Shown here piece after piece: positions 14,795 through 22,787 of a DNA stretch of 35,674 nt. Under the pieces are notes generated by a model. That model was not told the DNA's origin, searched no databases, and saw only the letters and a list, made by a program, of their open reading frames with translations. This DNA comes from Nitrososphaerota archaeon (GTDB lineage Archaea; Thermoproteota; Nitrososphaeria; Nitrososphaerales; Nitrosopumilaceae). The position numbers were made by a program, and so were the translations under genes. The stretch's first letter is position 1. Each line of letters begins with the position of its first letter. The stretch is taken from the NCBI GenBank assembly GCA_016215465.1, contig JACRJT010000036.1, forward strand, positions 1 through 35,674, in the 5' to 3' direction.

Positions 14795-15325
14795 TTACTG
14801 TATCTGAGCATTGATCTTGATCATATGCGACATGCTATAGACAGCTGGGCAGCGATCCTCTGCCATTTTTACAAGCTGTTGTAATTGTTGCTTGTCGGCA
14901 TTTTCTGCTTGCGCATCAATCTGAAAGTTTATTCCCTCTGTGATTGGCTCATCTGAAATATCAAATGTTTTGGCAAAATTGACATTGCACTCTGCATTGA
15001 CTTCAAGCTTTGTCAGCCTGATTCCTTGAGTGGCTGCTATTCCAACAAAGGTTCCAATAAAACACGAAGTTATGCCTGCAACGCAATAACTCATAGGCCC
15101 AAGTCTATTTCCACCCCCACCAAGAAATGAAGGTGAGTCTATTTCGATTACTTGTTTTCCCTTTTCGTATGCAATCTCGGTTTTGAACTGATAGCCTTTT
15201 GAAGGATCAAAATTCCATTGGCCTTGAAGCTTTACTGGTTTTCTGAGAGTGGATCTGTCTTTTTTTCCATCCTCAATTGTTTTGGAGATTTTGTCCAAAT
15301 CTACATTGTTGAGAGTATTTGTCAT
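14795..15325 (-). CDS. OsmC/Ohr-family protein
   Basis: This 176-residue cytosolic protein has the OsmC fold. The first conserved cysteine is in the helix MSYCVAGITSCFIGTF and the second in EDRCPAVYSM; together they form the redox pair that reduces organic hydroperoxides in OsmC/Ohr enzymes. An additional Cys in the first helix is unusual. The N-terminal 40 residues are a charged extension. It is the last gene of the minus-strand run from the TRASH-like gene. A 38-base gap with a TATA-like CCTATAAGATAC suggests it may also have its own promoter. Thiol peroxidase activity would fit protection against copper-driven oxidative damage (inference). Confidence 0.87.
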   Translation of the reverse strand: MTNTLNNVDLDKISKTIEDGKKDRSTLRKPVKLQGQWNFDPSKGYQFKTEIAYEKGKQVIEIDSPSFLGGGGNRLGPMSYCVAGITSCFIGTFVGIAATQGIRLTKLEVNAECNVNFAKTFDISDEPITEGINFQIDAQAENADKQQLQQLVKMAEDRCPAVYSMSHMIKINAQIQ

Positions 15326-15363
15326 GATGTGATATGGTTACTGTATCTTATAGGAATTTGCAA

Positions 15364-15828
15364 TCATCTAAGTGATGATGCTTCTCTATTGAAATAAGAA
15401 ACAACACTGGGCTTCCACATGTAAAAGAAAACAATCAGATCTAAAATTATATGTGGAATGGCAAAAAGATTGCCCGTCACAAGAGTTGCGCAATGTACGA
15501 TAAAATCTACCATGGATAGCACCATGACTGTTATTCTGCCCCATCTTTTTCCACTAAGTAGGACCCACGCTATCACAAACTCAATTACTGCAAGAATGCC
15601 AACTCCTACTGCAATAACACTTCCAAAAGCTGTCATTGTACTTCCCATCATATTTCCGATCATTGAGGAATAATCTCCCATCATTGAGGTAAATGTCACT
15701 ACCATGACAACAGTCATTATCATGAGAACTCCAAAAATTACGTAAATAATTCCAAGAATGGTGACGCTCGCAGGTCTTTCTGATTGGATTGCTGGTATTT
15801 TAGCATCTGTCACAGCTAAGATCCTCAC
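15364..15828 (-). CDS. four-helix membrane protein with Met-rich loop
   Basis: This 154-residue protein has four predicted membrane segments: about 22-47, 68-92, 98-117 and 122-140. Between the first two lies TSMMGDYSSMIGNMMGSTM, rich in Met like copper-binding loops. No known transporter motif is present. It starts five bases after the stop of the Met-rich exported protein, so it is part of the same operon. The Met clusters and genomic setting suggest a role in Cu(I) handling at the membrane; this is inferred, and the protein could be an unrelated small membrane protein. Confidence 0.72.
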   Translation of the reverse strand: MRILAVTDAKIPAIQSERPASVTILGIIYVIFGVLMIMTVVMVVTFTSMMGDYSSMIGNMMGSTMTAFGSVIAVGVGILAVIEFVIAWVLLSGKRWGRITVMVLSMVDFIVHCATLVTGNLFAIPHIILDLIVFFYMWKPSVVSYFNREASSLR

Positions 15829-15833
15829 ACATG

Positions 15834-16316
15834 TTATTTTCCACCCATCATCATGCCAGAGCCAGTCATGTTTCCTTGCATCATGTGTCTCATTTGCTGC
15901 ATGACTTCTTGATTTTCTGACATGTGCCCAAGCATTTGTAATCTCAAATCAGGATCGTTTATGATGGATAACATCATTTCTTGCATAAACTCGTGATTCG
16001 CTTTCATGGCTTTTGACATTTGTTGTACGTGTTGTGGGTCTTGTGCAATCCACATGTCAACCTGTGCTGGATTTTGCATCATGTTTGACATCATCATTTG
16101 ATTAAACTGCTGATCCCTCATCACTTCCCGCATGAATTGAGGATCCTGAAACATTTCACGCATTAACTGTGGGTTTTTCATAAATTGGTTCATCATTTGT
16201 TGCTGGTTCATCGTCATTGGTGTCGTTTGAGTAGACTGGAATGCGGCATAACCTGTGCCTAATCCTGCAAAAAACACACCTATGATAATTCCTATTACAG
16301 CATACCTGTTAACCAT
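15834..16316 (-). CDS. Met-rich exported protein, probable copper-binding
   Basis: This 160-residue protein has an N-terminal hydrophobic segment (YAVIGIIIGVFFAGLGTGYAA, about 5-25) acting as signal or anchor. The rest is very rich in Met (about 31 of 160) and Gln, with irregular repeats of the type PQFMREVM and runs such as QMMMSNMM and GMMMGGK. Cys is absent. Met clusters of this kind bind Cu(I) outside the cytoplasm in CopC/PcoE-like and related proteins. The gene starts three bases after the TRASH-like gene, and the two are clearly one operon opposite the copper ATPase. Expected role: sequestering copper at the cell surface (inference). Confidence 0.78.
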   Translation of the reverse strand: MVNRYAVIGIIIGVFFAGLGTGYAAFQSTQTTPMTMNQQQMMNQFMKNPQLMREMFQDPQFMREVMRDQQFNQMMMSNMMQNPAQVDMWIAQDPQHVQQMSKAMKANHEFMQEMMLSIINDPDLRLQMLGHMSENQEVMQQMRHMMQGNMTGSGMMMGGK

Positions 16317-16319
16317 GTT

Positions 16320-16505
16320 CTAACAACATCCACCCCGTCTACGCGGATGCTTCCTTTCTTCTTCTGCCATGGCTCTTTCTTGCTCTTCCCTTTTTGTTAC
16401 GTATTGCTGTGCATGGTCGTCTGAGCAAAAGTATTTGCCAAATCGTTTCGGTGAAGTTTTCTTGTCAACTTCAACGCCACAAATTAGGCAATGTTTTTCA
16501 AACAT
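16320..16505 (-). CDS. TRASH/YHS-like small metal-binding protein
   Basis: With the ATG at 16505 this is a 61-residue protein. It has HCLICGVEV, then KYFCSDDHAQQY, a Cys/His pattern of TRASH and YHS-type metal-binding domains. It ends in a charged helix and a terminal RRGGCC with two extra cysteines. The upstream ATG at 16553 would add 16 residues rich in Lys/Phe and was rejected because a TATA-like box (about 16518-16533) falls between them. It is the first gene of the minus-strand copper run and divergent from the ATPase. It may be a cytosolic copper chaperone or a sensor partner; no DNA-binding domain is visible. Confidence 0.72.
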   Translation of the reverse strand: MFEKHCLICGVEVDKKTSPKRFGKYFCSDDHAQQYVTKREEQERAMAEEERKHPRRRGGCC

Positions 16506-16595
16506 GAATGATAGTCTTTGATTTTTATTTTTAAACGTAATTACAAAATTCAAGATTGAAAACTTGTAGAGATGTCATCATACATAAAGATGCAC

Positions 16596-16611
16596 CTTTA
16601 CATTTGTAAAG
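16596..16611. promoter_or_regulatory. 16-bp palindromic operator, site 2 (divergent copper promoters)
   Basis: CTTTACATTTGTAAAG has perfect 7-base arms. It lies between the start of the TRASH-like gene (91 bases away) and that of the ATPase (80 bases away). It matches site 1 at 13637-13652 in 15 of 16 positions. The location upstream of both TATA-like boxes would suit an activator or a repressor acting on both genes. Confidence 0.75.
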
Positions 16612-16673
16612 TTCCATCCACCTCATTATCAGTTCTGATTATCTGATGTTTGTTTAATTTTAAGCAAAACCAT

Positions 16674-16689
16674 TTTTCAAATTGTAAAG
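16674..16689 (+). promoter_or_regulatory. imperfect operator-like site overlapping the ATPase transcription start
   Basis: This stretch ends in AATTGTAAAG and matches site 1 at 13 of 16 positions, with a full right half and a poor left half. It ends one base before the ATPase ATG and would overlap the expected transcription start, a repressor-type position. It may be fortuitous. Confidence 0.35.
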
Positions 16690-16690
16690 A

Positions 16691-18814
16691 ATGGCAAAAG
16701 ATCCTGTCTGTGGAATGATAGTGGATGAAAAGAAAGCACTGCATTCTGAGATAGGCTCAAGAGACTTTTACTTCTGCGGTCCAGCGTGCCAAAAGACCTT
16801 TGTAAATCCCGAAAAAGAACTAGCTAAACTCAAAAAAAGAATGTATGTTGCGGCATCCGGCGCACTTGTTTTGGCCATCCTTCGAGCTGGACTGTATTTG
16901 GGGCTGGCCTTTGGAGCAGTAGCAGTAACATGGGTGCCAATACCACAAATTCCGTTTCTTTCATGGGGAATGCTTTTGTTTCTTATTGTTACGCCTGTCC
17001 AGTTCATTGGCGGGTGGACCTTTTACGTTGGAGCGTATCATTCTATCAAAAGAAGGACTGCCAACATGGATCTTTTAATATCAATTGGCACTCTGGTTGC
17101 ATACTTTTACAGTGTTACGGTTTTGTTCTTTCCCGATGCTCTTCCTGTAAAGGAGCGAGATGTCTACTTTGAGGTATCTGCAGTAATCATCGCTTTTGTG
17201 TTACTTGGGAAATACATGGAAGAGGCAATCAAAAAGAAAAGCTCTGCCGCAGTAAGAAAACTACTTGATCTCAGTCCAGCCATGGCACGGATACTAAAGG
17301 ACGTACAGGAGATTGAAATTCCCGCAAATCAAGTTCAGGTGGGAGACATTCTTGTCATAAGACCTGGTGAAAAAATCCCTACTGATGGAATCATAATTGA
17401 AGGAAATTCCGCAATAGATGAAAAAATGATAACGGGTGAAAGCCTACCTGTGGACAAATCGGTGGGCGATCAGGTAATTGGTGCCACCATTAACAAACAA
17501 GGATTGCTAAAAGTCAAGGCAACCAAAGTGGGAAATGAAACGGCACTGTCACAAATCATTCACATTGTTGAGCAAGCGCAGGCTTCAACAGGCCACATAC
17601 AAAGACTTGTTGATTCGATATCAGCAAAGTTTGTTCCAGCTGTTGTGTTGATAGCGGTTGGCGCATTCATAGTATGGTTTTTTGTTTTTGGCAATTTCAT
17701 TACTGGACTACTTTCATTTGTTGCAGTATTGATAATTGCGTGCCCCTGTGCCATGGGAATTGCAACGCCAGCTGCCCTGATGGTAGGAGTTGGAAAAGGT
17801 GCCGAAGCTGGAATTTTGATACGAGGTGCTGAATATCTCGAACTCTCTCAAAAAATCAAAACCATAGTATTTGACAAAACTGGCACCATAACAAAAGGAG
17901 AGCCATCCGTAACTGATGTGGTTTCTTTTGGTTCACATTCTAAAGAAAATTTGATAGCATTTGCAGGCTCAGTGGAAATGGGCTCAGAGCATCCTCTAGC
18001 TCAGGCAATCGTAAGTGAGGCAAGACAAAAGGAAATCCCTCTGAAAAGTCCTGCAGAATTTGAAGCAGTTTCAGGCATGGGAGTAAAGGCCATTGTAAGC
18101 GGCAGGCAGGTCTTGTTTGGAAACCGAAAACTGATGCAAAAATTTGGAATTGCAACTGATAAAATCGAGCAAGAAATGGGAAATCTTGAATCTCAGGGAA
18201 AGACTGTGATGATTGTTGCAGTTGATCAGAATGTATCTGGGCTTGTCGCAGTAGCCGACACCATAAAGGAATCATCAAAGGACGCAATTTCTGATCTGAA
18301 AAAGCTCGGAATTGAGACCATAATGCTTACAGGCGATAATGAAAAAACTGCAAATTCAGTTGCAAAAACAGTTGGAATCGACAAAGTGATTGCAAATGTG
18401 TTGCCAGCTGAAAAGGCAAACGTCATAAAAAAACTGCAATCTGAGAGAAAAGTTGTTGCAATGGTCGGAGATGGAATCAATGATGCGCCAGCTCTAGCAC
18501 AGGCAGACATCGGCATTGCAATTGGTAGCGGTTCGGACATTGCAAAAGAGACCGGCGGAATCATACTCATCAAAGACGACATCATGGATGTTGCGCGAGC
18601 TGTTAGGCTGAGTCGTGCTACCATGAAGAAAATAAAACAAAACTTGTTTTGGGCTTTAGCCTATAACACGGGCGCAATTCCAATAGCTGCCATTGGTCTG
18701 CTTAATCCAATAATTGCCGCAGCTGCAATGGCATTAAGCTCTATTTCGGTTATAGCAAATTCGACCTTACTAAAAAGATTCAAGCTTCCAGAGGGTGTAG
18801 TAAAAAATGAATAA
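16691..18814 (+). CDS. copA: copper-transporting P1B-type ATPase with N-terminal YHS domain
   Basis: This 707-residue protein opens with a YHS domain at residues 3-46 ([10 protein letters not shown], later FYFCGPACQ) in place of the usual HMA domains. The P1B ATPase core follows: CPC at residues 351-353 in the sixth membrane helix ([13 protein letters not shown]), TGES in the actuator domain, phosphorylation site Asp 395 in [15 protein letters not shown] in the nucleotide domain, and [10 protein letters not shown] in the hinge. The last helices carry YN and [10 protein letters not shown], the Cu(I)-type signature, so it should export Cu(I). A TATA-like GTTTAATTTTAAGC lies at 16651-16664. It is divergent from the TRASH/Met-rich run and shares the palindromic operator. 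Confidence 0.93.
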   Translation: MAKDPVCGMIVDEKKALHSEIGSRDFYFCGPACQKTFVNPEKELAKLKKRMYVAASGALVLAILRAGLYLGLAFGAVAVTWVPIPQIPFLSWGMLLFLIVTPVQFIGGWTFYVGAYHSIKRRTANMDLLISIGTLVAYFYSVTVLFFPDALPVKERDVYFEVSAVIIAFVLLGKYMEEAIKKKSSAAVRKLLDLSPAMARILKDVQEIEIPANQVQVGDILVIRPGEKIPTDGIIIEGNSAIDEKMITGESLPVDKSVGDQVIGATINKQGLLKVKATKVGNETALSQIIHIVEQAQASTGHIQRLVDSISAKFVPAVVLIAVGAFIVWFFVFGNFITGLLSFVAVLIIACPCAMGIATPAALMVGVGKGAEAGILIRGAEYLELSQKIKTIVFDKTGTITKGEPSVTDVVSFGSHSKENLIAFAGSVEMGSEHPLAQAIVSEARQKEIPLKSPAEFEAVSGMGVKAIVSGRQVLFGNRKLMQKFGIATDKIEQEMGNLESQGKTVMIVAVDQNVSGLVAVADTIKESSKDAISDLKKLGIETIMLTGDNEKTANSVAKTVGIDKVIANVLPAEKANVIKKLQSERKVVAMVGDGINDAPALAQADIGIAIGSGSDIAKETGGIILIKDDIMDVARAVRLSRATMKKIKQNLFWALAYNTGAIPIAAIGLLNPIIAAAAMALSSISVIANSTLLKRFKLPEGVVKNE

Positions 18815-18823
18815 ACTGCATTC

Positions 18824-18927
18824 CTAGCAACAGCAATCTGTCCATGTATAATTAGGACATTCCTTTGTAGGTTTGCTGTTTTACATTCTGATGGCGGGCA
18901 ATCACAATCTGTACATGAAATTTCCAT
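18824..18927 (-). pseudogene. frameshifted paralogue of the nine-cysteine protein
   Basis: The frame begins with ATG at 18927 and encodes a Cys-rich opening (CTDCDC, SEC) like that of the protein at 14660-14794. After the AAAA run following the SEC codons the homologous sequence continues in another frame as KECPNYTWTDCCC and ends with TAG at 18824-18826. Adding one A to the run restores a 34-residue protein similar to the intact relative. Without it, the opening frame runs on as unrelated sequence into the ATPase gene. It is either a true pseudogene or a sequence error in a homopolymer. It converges with the ATPase, with a gap of nine bases. Confidence 0.7.
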
Positions 18928-18984
18928 AGGATTGATGTGAGATCAAATAAATGAGTTTTCTCAACGTCTATTTCGTTATTTGAT

Positions 18985-19449
18985 TTATCTAACTATCAAA
19001 ACGGGACAGACGGCTAACTCTGAAACCTTTCTGCTAATGCTCCCAAGTGCCTTTATCTTACGAATTCCTGAAAGTCCCTGACTGCCCATGATTATCAGGT
19101 CTATTTTCTTTTTTTTGGCAAATTCCAGTATGGTATCTCCTGGAACCCCTGTCATTATTTCATAATCCGCATGAGTGCCTTGTTCTTTGCATCTCAACAC
19201 CTCATCACGGAGTACGAGGTCAGTTTTTGAAGTTGCGGCCCGGTAATATTTCTCAAATTTTTTTATATCAAATATCGCTCCTGGTATTGCGTAAAAGGCT
19301 GGAGGTGCCACTGTTAAAGCATCCATTACAGTAAGTAGATACAAGTCGGAATCAAATTTTTTTGCTATCTCTATTGCTTCATCAAGTGCCATCCTTGAAA
19401 ATCTCGAGCCGTCATAAGGAACAAGTATTCGCCGATATTTTTCGTTCAT
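18985..19449 (-). CDS. universal stress protein (UspA family)
   Basis: This 154-residue single-domain USP opens with the strand RRILVPYDGSRFSRMALDEA. It ends in the nucleotide-binding loop MGSQGLSGIRK, followed by ALGSISRKVSELAVCPVLIVR, close to the G-2x-G-9x-G(S/T) motif of ATP-binding members. It is cytosolic with no added domain. It follows the copper island on the minus strand but has its own upstream gap of about 150 bases, so membership of that island is doubtful. Its precise role is unknown; the family includes ATP-binding stress regulators. Confidence 0.93.
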   Translation of the reverse strand: MNEKYRRILVPYDGSRFSRMALDEAIEIAKKFDSDLYLLTVMDALTVAPPAFYAIPGAIFDIKKFEKYYRAATSKTDLVLRDEVLRCKEQGTHADYEIMTGVPGDTILEFAKKKKIDLIIMGSQGLSGIRKIKALGSISRKVSELAVCPVLIVR

Positions 19450-19598
19450 AAAACAAAGGCTATATTTTAGTATAAATCATGTTAAGGAAATTATCATATT
19501 TGGTTTCAGCTTTAACACAAAAATAATATTTGATTATCCATTTCCAACATATATCCTAACACAGAAAAGTAAAAACCGTAATCAATTTTGAAACCCGG

Positions 19599-20477
19599 TC
19601 AAATATCTTTTCCACAGTGCGGGCATTTCTTTTGATATCCAACTCTGAGTGGCTCCCTCAAATTTTCGGACATCAAAGTAAGGCATACATCCCACGGACT
19701 GACTAATACGTCCTTATACATTACATATGGATGCTCCATTTTCTCCATTATTGAGCAAAGGTGATCAATTGTGAAATCTTCGGTGATCGTCTTTACATAT
19801 TCCAATTTAAGTTGGCTAGCTGGAATGTCTAGAAAACGTTCCACATTTGTTTGAAATTTTAGTATTCTTGAAATTTCGCCAAGTATCAATCTATCACTTA
19901 TGAATTGGTTTGAATTTTCTAACAAAAGTTTTCGGGTTTTATGCTCAAACATCAAATCAATTATCTTGCCAAGCGTATCTTCTGGCTGAAAAGTGACAAT
20001 TTTCTTTTTTGTCATTGAGGAAACAGAGATATCTGTTTTGCATTTTGCCCCAACTTCCAGCATTTTCCTTGCCGAAACAGGGGAATGACCATCAAGTTCG
20101 TGAGGAATGATGGCAAATGCTCTTCGAGTGTCTTTCCACTTTTCTATCAAATCCCCAAGTTTTGTTTTCTTTTCAACTTCTGGGACTCCTTTGAACATGA
20201 TCTCTTCCACTTTGGTCCTGTACTGAAAGTCACGTGTGGGATTTTTTCGTAAATTATCCAGTAGATCATAACCGCCCACTATTCCAAGCGGTATGCCATC
20301 GTCATCTACAACTACGATCGAGTCAACTATTGACTCTAGATATTGAGCGCACATTTCAGTAGCAACCCATACCTCCCTTCCTTTATCGATATAAACACAC
20401 GAGGTATCAGTTAGCGTATCTGGAAATAATTCTTCTAATGTTAATTTGGAAATGCTTCTTTTGTCAGATGCTTTCAT
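19599..20477 (-). CDS. CBS-domain protein with C-terminal zinc-ribbon motif
   Basis: This 292-residue protein contains about four CBS units in two pairs: residues about 25-135 (SIVVVDDDGIPLGIVGGYDLL is typical) and about 145-270 (MTKKKIVTFQPEDTLGKIIDLM). The tail is KKCPHCGKDI, half of a zinc ribbon. CBS pairs bind adenine nucleotides and regulate partner proteins; here no enzymatic or transport domain is attached. It is divergent from the frameshifted membrane protein gene. The single CxxC could bind a metal only if paired with another subunit. Confidence 0.85.
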   Translation of the reverse strand: MKASDKRSISKLTLEELFPDTLTDTSCVYIDKGREVWVATEMCAQYLESIVDSIVVVDDDGIPLGIVGGYDLLDNLRKNPTRDFQYRTKVEEIMFKGVPEVEKKTKLGDLIEKWKDTRRAFAIIPHELDGHSPVSARKMLEVGAKCKTDISVSSMTKKKIVTFQPEDTLGKIIDLMFEHKTRKLLLENSNQFISDRLILGEISRILKFQTNVERFLDIPASQLKLEYVKTITEDFTIDHLCSIMEKMEHPYVMYKDVLVSPWDVCLTLMSENLREPLRVGYQKKCPHCGKDI

Positions 20478-20559
20478 AACTATGTCCTAAATGTCTAACA
20501 TGTTTTGTTGCTTTTAAAATACCTCAAAGATTATCAAACATGAAATTCAGCATATTATT

Positions 20560-21119
20560 GTGTCACAATATCCAACTGTTTCCATACGTACAAATTTGTG
20601 GATTGCAATACCCGTTGGAGCATTAATTGTTGCTGTTGTTGCCAGTAATTTTCTTCTGCTAAACTATGTGCATGTATTCACTTCTATTCTTTGGACGGGA
20701 ACTGATATTTTCATGGCATTAATACTTGGCCCCATACTGAGACGAGTAAGTTTTGCAACTCGAAAAGAGATCATCTCTTGGCTAATGCCAAGATGCTTTT
20801 CTACATGATCACGGTTTCATCGGTTACTACATCTGGTTATTATCTAGCTGAAAAAATGGTCCTGATCATATTTCAGGCTCCAGTAATTTACTGGATGCTT
20901 GCAGTTTTGATTATTGTAGTTGTGATGTTTGTTCAGGGGATAGGAATACTTATGCCGACTAATTTACGCATATACTTTGAATTGAAAAAATCTGAACCTG
21001 ACTTTGAGAAGATTCAGAGGATGACAAGATGGTATGTTAAAGTAGTTGCGATTCAAGCGGCAATGCAATTGAGTATTATTTTTATCATGGCAAACTTTGC
21101 AACCGGGCTGACATTATAG
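20560..21119 (+). pseudogene. multi-pass membrane protein split by a one-base frameshift
   Basis: Two overlapping frames together read as one membrane protein of about 186 residues. The first (GTG start, 20560-20808) ends abnormally as WLMPRCFST. The second is open through 20778-21119 and continues with KMLFYMITVSSVTTSGYYLA. Adding one A to the AA at 20790-20791 (CCAAAGATG) joins them as WLMPKMLFYM. Five membrane segments can be seen: N-terminal IPVGALIVAVVAS, then VHVFTSILWTGTDIFM, FYMITVSSVTTSGY, WMLAVLIIVVVMFV and QLSIIFIMANFA. A His and Trp in the second helix recall CopD/DUF2269-type membrane proteins, but this is tentative. Confidence 0.75.
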
Positions 21120-21492
21120 TAATGAGTCCAAAACAAAGGATCAGCATTATCTGTCTTACAAAATTGGGTCTAAAATAGTTCCATGATGGATACCGAATCC
21201 CACTAGATTCAAACCGAGTCTAAAAATAACTTCCACAAGAACTCTAATCTGGAAGAATTTGAACCTAAATTTAGTCCAATATTGTTGACAATTCCTTCGG
21301 GCCCGTTGAAATTATTTTTGAATAGAAATCAACCTAACCTTACTGGATTTGATGAACTTGTACATTTTAAGATTGAAATTTACGCATAAACAAGTCCAAA
21401 ATTAGCTTAATGTTTAGAGTATTACTTCAATTAATCAATCAATAATACAATCTGGACAACATTTATTTCGACGATAAAGTCGGATCCAAGAC
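21120..21492. other. gene-free stretch with long repeat element and promoter
   Basis: No gene was seen. Bases 21160-21307 form the largest outlying copy of the dispersed repeat. The region close to the hydratase holds a TATA-like CATTTATTTC (about 21459-21468) some 24 bases before the ATG at 21493, consistent with a short or absent leader. Confidence 0.6.
21160..21307 (+). repeat. composite dispersed repeat, copy D
   Basis: Bases 21160-21214 match 6021-6075 (about 75 percent by eye) and 21267-21307 match 6715-6755 (36 of 41). It includes GAATCCCACTAGATTC, an inverted repeat with GAATC/GATTC arms, and ends in TTCGGGCCCG. Unlike the other copies it stands beside core genes rather than toxin or defence genes. 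Confidence 0.75.
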
Positions 21493-22254
21493 ATGGCTTT
21501 AGTTACGACATCAAAATCTAACGGAATCTGTACTGTAAAAATCAACAGGCCAGACAAGCTAAACGCAATGAACATGGATGTTGCAAAAGAAATAGTCCAA
21601 GTCTTTACGCAATTAGACACCGACCCAGAAATTAAAGTGATAATCCTGACTGGCGAAGGCGAGAAAGCATTCTCCGCAGGTGCAGACATTGAATACATGT
21701 CAAAGATTACTGCAGACGAATCAGTCGAGTATGCAAAGCTTGGACAGCTGGTAACTGCAACAGTTGAAAACGTGAGCAAGCCGACAATTGCAGCCGTAAA
21801 TGGATTTGCACTCGGAGGCGGATGCGAGCTCGCAATGTCATGTGATATAAGAATTGCAGCAGATACTGCAAAGCTTGGGCAACCCGAAGTAACGATTGGC
21901 ATTCCACCTGGATGGGGGGGAACCCAACGACTGATGAGAATCGTCGGTATTGCAAAGGCAAAGGAGCTTGTATACACTGGAAAAATAATCAAAGCAGACG
22001 AGGCAAAAGAAATCGGACTCGTAAATCAAGTAGTTCCACTTGCATCTCTGATGGAAGAAACAACAAAAATGGCACAGCAAATCGCAGCAAACTCTGTTTC
22101 CGGCGTTAGAATGTCAAAAATAGCAATCAACAAGGGACGAAACGCAGACTTGGATACTGGTCTTGGCGTTGAGCTTTTGGCTTGGAGAAACTGCTTTACA
22201 GATCCTGACAGACAAGAGCGAATGACTGCGTTTGTAAACAAGTCAAAAAAATAA
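21493..22254 (+). CDS. enoyl-CoA hydratase / 3-hydroxypropionyl-CoA dehydratase-like
   Basis: This 253-residue crotonase-fold enzyme has the oxyanion-hole motifs SAGADIEYM (residues 61-69) and GFALGGG (104-110). The two catalytic acids are Glu 112 (GGGCELAM) and Glu 132 ([13 protein letters not shown]). Both glutamates are present, so it is a hydratase rather than an isomerase-only member. In Nitrosopumilus maritimus a closely similar enzyme dehydrates 3-hydroxypropionyl-CoA and hydrates crotonyl-CoA in the autotrophic 3-hydroxypropionate/4-hydroxybutyrate cycle, and this is probably its counterpart. The assignment to that cycle is inferred from similarity and lineage. It is followed 74 bases later by a separately promoted Fe-S carrier gene. 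Confidence 0.9.
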   Translation: MALVTTSKSNGICTVKINRPDKLNAMNMDVAKEIVQVFTQLDTDPEIKVIILTGEGEKAFSAGADIEYMSKITADESVEYAKLGQLVTATVENVSKPTIAAVNGFALGGGCELAMSCDIRIAADTAKLGQPEVTIGIPPGWGGTQRLMRIVGIAKAKELVYTGKIIKADEAKEIGLVNQVVPLASLMEETTKMAQQIAANSVSGVRMSKIAINKGRNADLDTGLGVELLAWRNCFTDPDRQERMTAFVNKSKK

Positions 22255-22328
22255 GCTATACCTAATTTCTTTTTATTCCTACTTGGCTGTGTCAAAAGCT
22301 TATTATAATTTGGAGCGGCAATAGCATC

Positions 22329-22679
22329 ATGGCAACTGAACAAACACAAAAACTTGTGACCGTCACGCCAAAAGCCGCAGAAAAAATCTTGGAATTCATG
22401 AAAGAAGAGGCAGAAAAGCCACAATTCCTAAGAGTCTATGTTCAAGGCGGAGGATGCTCAGGACTCTCATATGGCATGGGATTTGAAGCCAAGCCAGAAG
22501 AGGACGACACTATAATTGAGGAATCTGGTGTAAAACTTCTAGTAGACAGCTACAGTCAAGAACATCTACAAGGAGCAAACATTGACTATATCGAAAGCCT
22601 GATGGGATCTGGATTTAAGATAAACAATCCAAATGTCACAAAATCATGCTCATGTGGTCACTCTTTTAACACAGAATAA
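22329..22679 (+). CDS. A-type iron-sulfur cluster carrier (HesB/IscA family)
   Basis: This 116-residue protein has the three conserved cysteines of A-type carriers: one in YVQGGGCSGLSYGM and two in SCSCGHSF near the C-terminus. SGFKINNPN, just before the C-terminal pair, is also typical. It accepts Fe-S clusters and delivers them to apoproteins in the cytosol. The length is standard. A TATA-like CTTATTATAATTT lies about 25-35 bases upstream of the ATG. The neighbouring hydratase is not Fe-S dependent, so the link is probably positional only. Confidence 0.94.
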   Translation: MATEQTQKLVTVTPKAAEKILEFMKEEAEKPQFLRVYVQGGGCSGLSYGMGFEAKPEEDDTIIEESGVKLLVDSYSQEHLQGANIDYIESLMGSGFKINNPNVTKSCSCGHSFNTE

Positions 22680-22760
22680 ATCTTCAATTTTTATCATTTT
22701 TCAATTTTGTTTCCAGCACGTGCTATTGATCACCGAACTACTGTCACAATAAAAAACTGC

Positions 22761-22769
22761 CTTAAAAAG
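22761..22769 (+). promoter_or_regulatory. probable TATA-like promoter of the surface-protein cluster
   Basis: CTTAAAAAG lies 19-27 bases before the GTG start at 22788, a leaderless arrangement. It is flanked by CTGC and GCAG, which form a 4-bp stem followed by ATTTTCTTTT and could weakly terminate the upstream message. Confidence 0.4.
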
Positions 22770-22787
22770 CAGATTTTCTTTTAGGCT

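Noticed and set aside
18226-18624. 132-residue minus-strand frame inside the copper ATPase gene
   Set aside because: It is a shadow of the ATPase coding sequence, rich in Ser/Ala/Met by codon reversal.
958-21305. TTCGGGCCCG cores as simple transcription terminators
   Set aside because: Some are followed by T-runs, but several lie upstream of genes or between divergent genes, all point the same way, and similarity extends tens of bases upstream, which a terminator would not need.
21435-22424. Long minus-strand frames opposite the hydratase and Fe-S carrier
   Set aside because: The plus-strand genes have full catalytic motifs, and the opposite frames are codon-bias shadows.
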